This document shows, piece by piece, positions 32,221-33,888 of a stretch of 33,888 nucleotides of DNA (position 1 is its first letter; each line of letters opens with the position of its first letter). Origin of the DNA: Treponema sp. (GTDB taxonomy: Bacteria > Spirochaetota > Spirochaetia > Treponematales > Breznakiellaceae); contig JAISSH010000038.1 of the NCBI GenBank assembly GCA_031273265.1, forward strand, positions 1 to 33,888, written 5' to 3'. Position numbers and translations under genes: made by a program. The notes beneath the pieces are model-generated. The model was not told where the DNA came from. It saw only the letters and a program-made list of their open reading frames with translations, and searched no databases.

Positions 32221-33268
32221 TAAAATTTCAACAGTTTTTGTCGTTGACGATGTCGATATGAACGTCATGATTCTCGAAGAAATTCTAAAGGACGATTACC
32301 ATGTCGTAACCGCCTTTAACGGCAAAGAAGCGCTGGAAAAGCTTAACAATTCAACCGAGCTTCCTAAACTCATTCTTCTTGATGTCATGATGCCCCAAAT
32401 GAACGGCAAGGAATTATTTGAATTTTTAAAAACCGACGAATCCTTCAGGAGAATCCCCGTTATTTTTATCACCGCGGAAAACGATTCCGAAACAGAACTT
32501 TTAGCCGCCGGCGCGGTGGATTTTATCAATAAACCGTTCCTGCCGGAAATTGTAAAACTGCGCGTTAAAAATCAGATAGAGTTGAAAAATTACAGCGACA
32601 GTCTTGAAGAAATGGTCGCGGAAAAAACCGCCGAAGCCACAAAGACGCTTGAAAGCGCGCTGCAGGGGCTTGCGAACGTAATTGAACACCGCGATTTGGA
32701 GTCTGGTGAGCATGTAAAGAGGACTCAGCTTTTTGTAAAGGCGCTGGTCGATCATCTTATAGAAACCGGATCTGTTTATGCCGAAGAGTTGTTAAAACTT
32801 CAACCCGATATAATTATGAAATCCATGGCGTTACATGACGTCGGTAAGATCGCAATTCCCGACAGAATCCTTCTTAAGCCCGGCAAGCTTACTCCCGAAG
32901 AATACGAAATAATGAAAACCCATACCACGCGGGGTAAGGAAATTATCGGCGAACTGGGCGATGTGAATTCTTCTCTCTATCTGAAACATTGCGAAGACAT
33001 CTGTTACGGTCACCATGAGCGCTGGGACGGCAAGGGCTATCCGCGCCAGCTCAAGGAAAACGAAATCCCACTGACCGCCCGTCTTGCGGCTCTTGCCGAT
33101 GTATATGACGCTCTGGTTTGCGCCCGCGTTTACAAAGCCGCCATGCCCTACGAAGAAGCGATGGGAATAATCATTGACGGAAGAGGAACCCAATTCGATC
33201 CTATTATCACCGACGCGGTAGTAGAGATTCAGGATCAATTCAAAGAAATAGCGCAAAAGTACCAATAA
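32213..33268 (+). CDS. Response regulator with HD-GYP (cyclic-di-GMP phosphodiesterase) output
   Basis: 351 residues. The REC domain (1-120) has phospho-acceptor Asp57 in LLDVMMP and Lys at INKPF. A short coiled coil (NYSDSLEEMVAEKTAEATKTLESAL) leads to an HD-GYP domain with all signature residues: EHRDLESGEHV, His208-Asp209 in HDVGKIAIPD, HHERWDGKGYP, LAALADVYDAL. RpfG-type enzymes of this kind hydrolyse cyclic-di-GMP. With the adjoining HPt protein it forms the two lower steps of a phosphorelay; the kinase is elsewhere. Confidence 0.94.
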   Translation: MVDKISTVFVVDDVDMNVMILEEILKDDYHVVTAFNGKEALEKLNNSTELPKLILLDVMMPQMNGKELFEFLKTDESFRRIPVIFITAENDSETELLAAGAVDFINKPFLPEIVKLRVKNQIELKNYSDSLEEMVAEKTAEATKTLESALQGLANVIEHRDLESGEHVKRTQLFVKALVDHLIETGSVYAEELLKLQPDIIMKSMALHDVGKIAIPDRILLKPGKLTPEEYEIMKTHTTRGKEIIGELGDVNSSLYLKHCEDICYGHHERWDGKGYPRQLKENEIPLTARLAALADVYDALVCARVYKAAMPYEEAMGIIIDGRGTQFDPIITDAVVEIQDQFKEIAQKYQ

Positions 33269-33269
33269 T

Positions 33270-33288
33270 TTGGAGATGGCGGGAGTCG
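33270..33288. repeat. Direct repeat of the ssrA 3' end (att-like site, distal copy)
   Basis: TTGGAGATGGCGGGAGTCG is identical to 33587-33605, which is the 3' end of the tmRNA gene. The copy starts one base after the HD-GYP gene's stop codon. It covers acceptor 3' strand, T-stem 3' strand and part of the T loop, the portion typically duplicated when integrases insert at tRNA-like genes. Confidence 0.85.
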
Positions 33289-33586
33289 CCTTCCAGTCGC
33301 AAAAGACCTCACACAAAACCACGTAAAATGTGGAGTTCGAGGATTCTCACGCAGAGGCGTCGTTTGCAAGCAAACAGAGGTACAAAGGACGCAGAGTCGT
33401 TGTTTGAAAAATCTTTGTATTACCTCTGAATTTATATGTAAGACAATTTTTGATGTAGAAATTTTAAATTCCCTATATCCTAGTCCATTGAAAATCATGA
33501 AAGTACGACAATAATATCAGAAACAACAACTTTGCGCCCTTTGCGTTCTTGGCGTCTTTGCGTGAACCTCTTTTTCTAGTAAAGTC
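33289..33586. mobile_element. Small gene-free insert between the ssrA direct repeats
   Basis: 298 bases between the two 19-base repeats, with no convincing coding sequence. It contains TTTGCG-type repeats in opposite orientations: 33347-33394 (CTCACGCAGAGGCG, ACAAAGGACGCAGAG) and 33531-33573 (CTTTGCGCCCTTTGCG, CGTCTTTGCGTGAAC), and GTTTGC-AA-GCAAAC near 33370. The middle is AT-rich. Best read as a remnant or minimal non-autonomous element inserted at the tmRNA gene; a chance combination is less likely. Confidence 0.5.
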
Positions 33587-33605
33587 TTGGAGATGGCGGG
33601 AGTCG
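33587..33605. repeat. Direct repeat of the ssrA 3' end (copy within ssrA)
   Basis: The copy that belongs to the functional tmRNA. Identical over 19 bases to 33270-33288, a spacing of 317 bases. Confidence 0.85.
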
Positions 33606-33888
33606 AACCCGCGTCCCAATACGCGAAACATAGACCTCTACAGATTTAGCCGTTTATTAAATTGTCGGGACAGGCATTGCTAAACGGCGCGCGTCCTGTC
33701 CGTATTCCGGGAAATCTCGCCATACCGTCTCCGGAAGCGGCGGCATAACCAGCTCTGATTGCGACGCGGAAGCTGTCCCTCAGAGCGGCGGGGCAGTTCC
33801 ACGCGGTTACGCAGCTAAGGCGTAATCGTAACTGTCGTAGTTGGCAGTTAAATTTTTGCCCAATCAGGAGATGGGCGCTCCATCTGCA
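33588..33888 (-). ncRNA. ssrA: tmRNA, 5' end outside the window
   Basis: The minus strand ends in the tRNA-like T arm GCGGG-TTCGACT-CCCGC and acceptor strand CATCTCC plus A, with no encoded CCA. The tag reading frame is 33845-33807, GCC AAC ... GCG TAA, giving ANYDSYDYALAA, ending in the Ala-Leu-Ala-Ala proteolysis signal and close to treponemal tags. tmRNA rescues stalled ribosomes by trans-translation with SmpB. About 301 bases are inside the window; the 5' tRNA-like half is missing because the window stops. Confidence 0.95.

Overview
The window looks like a stretch of chromosome from a Treponema-type spirochaete, probably a free-living or gut-associated one. Pointers to this are the motility run flbB-fliK-flgD-flgE-flbD-motA-motB in spirochaete order, a FlgE with the Lys165/Cys178 pair used for lysinoalanine cross-linking in Treponema, a tmRNA whose tag reads ANYDSYDYALAA, several short-lipobox lipoproteins, a BspA-like leucine-rich-repeat surface protein, and an aromatic amino-acid pair (DAHP synthase, prephenate dehydrogenase) that the reduced pathogen T. 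pallidum lacks. Genus assignment is inference from gene content; no database search was possible.

Layout. 1-3350: a CsgG-like/Lcl-domain lipoprotein, a repeat-rich spacer, then aroF-tyrA. 3360-5660: a small unknown protein and a solute-binding-like lipoprotein on the minus strand, divergent from another unknown protein. 5670-10560: a growth-linked block of rplU-prp-rpmA, obg, nadD/yqeK fusion, LCP-family protein and rsfS, with several overlapping stops and starts. 10565-10951: a very acidic minus-strand protein. 11013-16228: ispE, an odd lipoprotein with a transglutaminase-like region and a predicted barrel, spoVG, tRNA-Gln(UUG), rplY and tilS. 16232-22216: ftsH, a secreted TPR-like protein, an HtrA-type lipoprotein protease and a PduO-type cobalamin adenosyltransferase, packed with gaps of 5 bases or less. 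22217-23736: a non-coding stretch full of inverted repeats, the BspA-like gene, and a second copy of a 34-base repeat. 23737-29511: the flagellar operon. 29554-31567: a secreted NUC1-type nuclease and thrC on the minus strand. 31628-33268: infA, an HPt protein and a REC-HD-GYP regulator. 33588 to the window end: ssrA (tmRNA) on the minus strand, 5' end outside the window.

How the genes work together. The block from rplU to rsfS serves ribosome assembly and NAD supply. The tilS-ftsH-TPR-HtrA group combines tRNA modification with membrane and periplasmic protein quality control. The flagellar genes encode collar, hook-length control, hook cap, hook and stator parts; a hairpin terminator after flgE probably makes hook protein more abundant than FlbD/MotAB. 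The HPt and REC-HD-GYP pair is a likely phosphorelay ending in cyclic-di-GMP breakdown.

The most unusual observations are in the non-coding DNA. The last 19 bases of ssrA are repeated directly 317 bases away, enclosing a small gene-free insert that carries inverted TTTGCG-type repeats, which looks like an integration scar or a minimal non-autonomous element. An identical 34-base repeat sits directly after two surface-lipoprotein genes. The BspA gene is preceded by an array of at least four hairpins.
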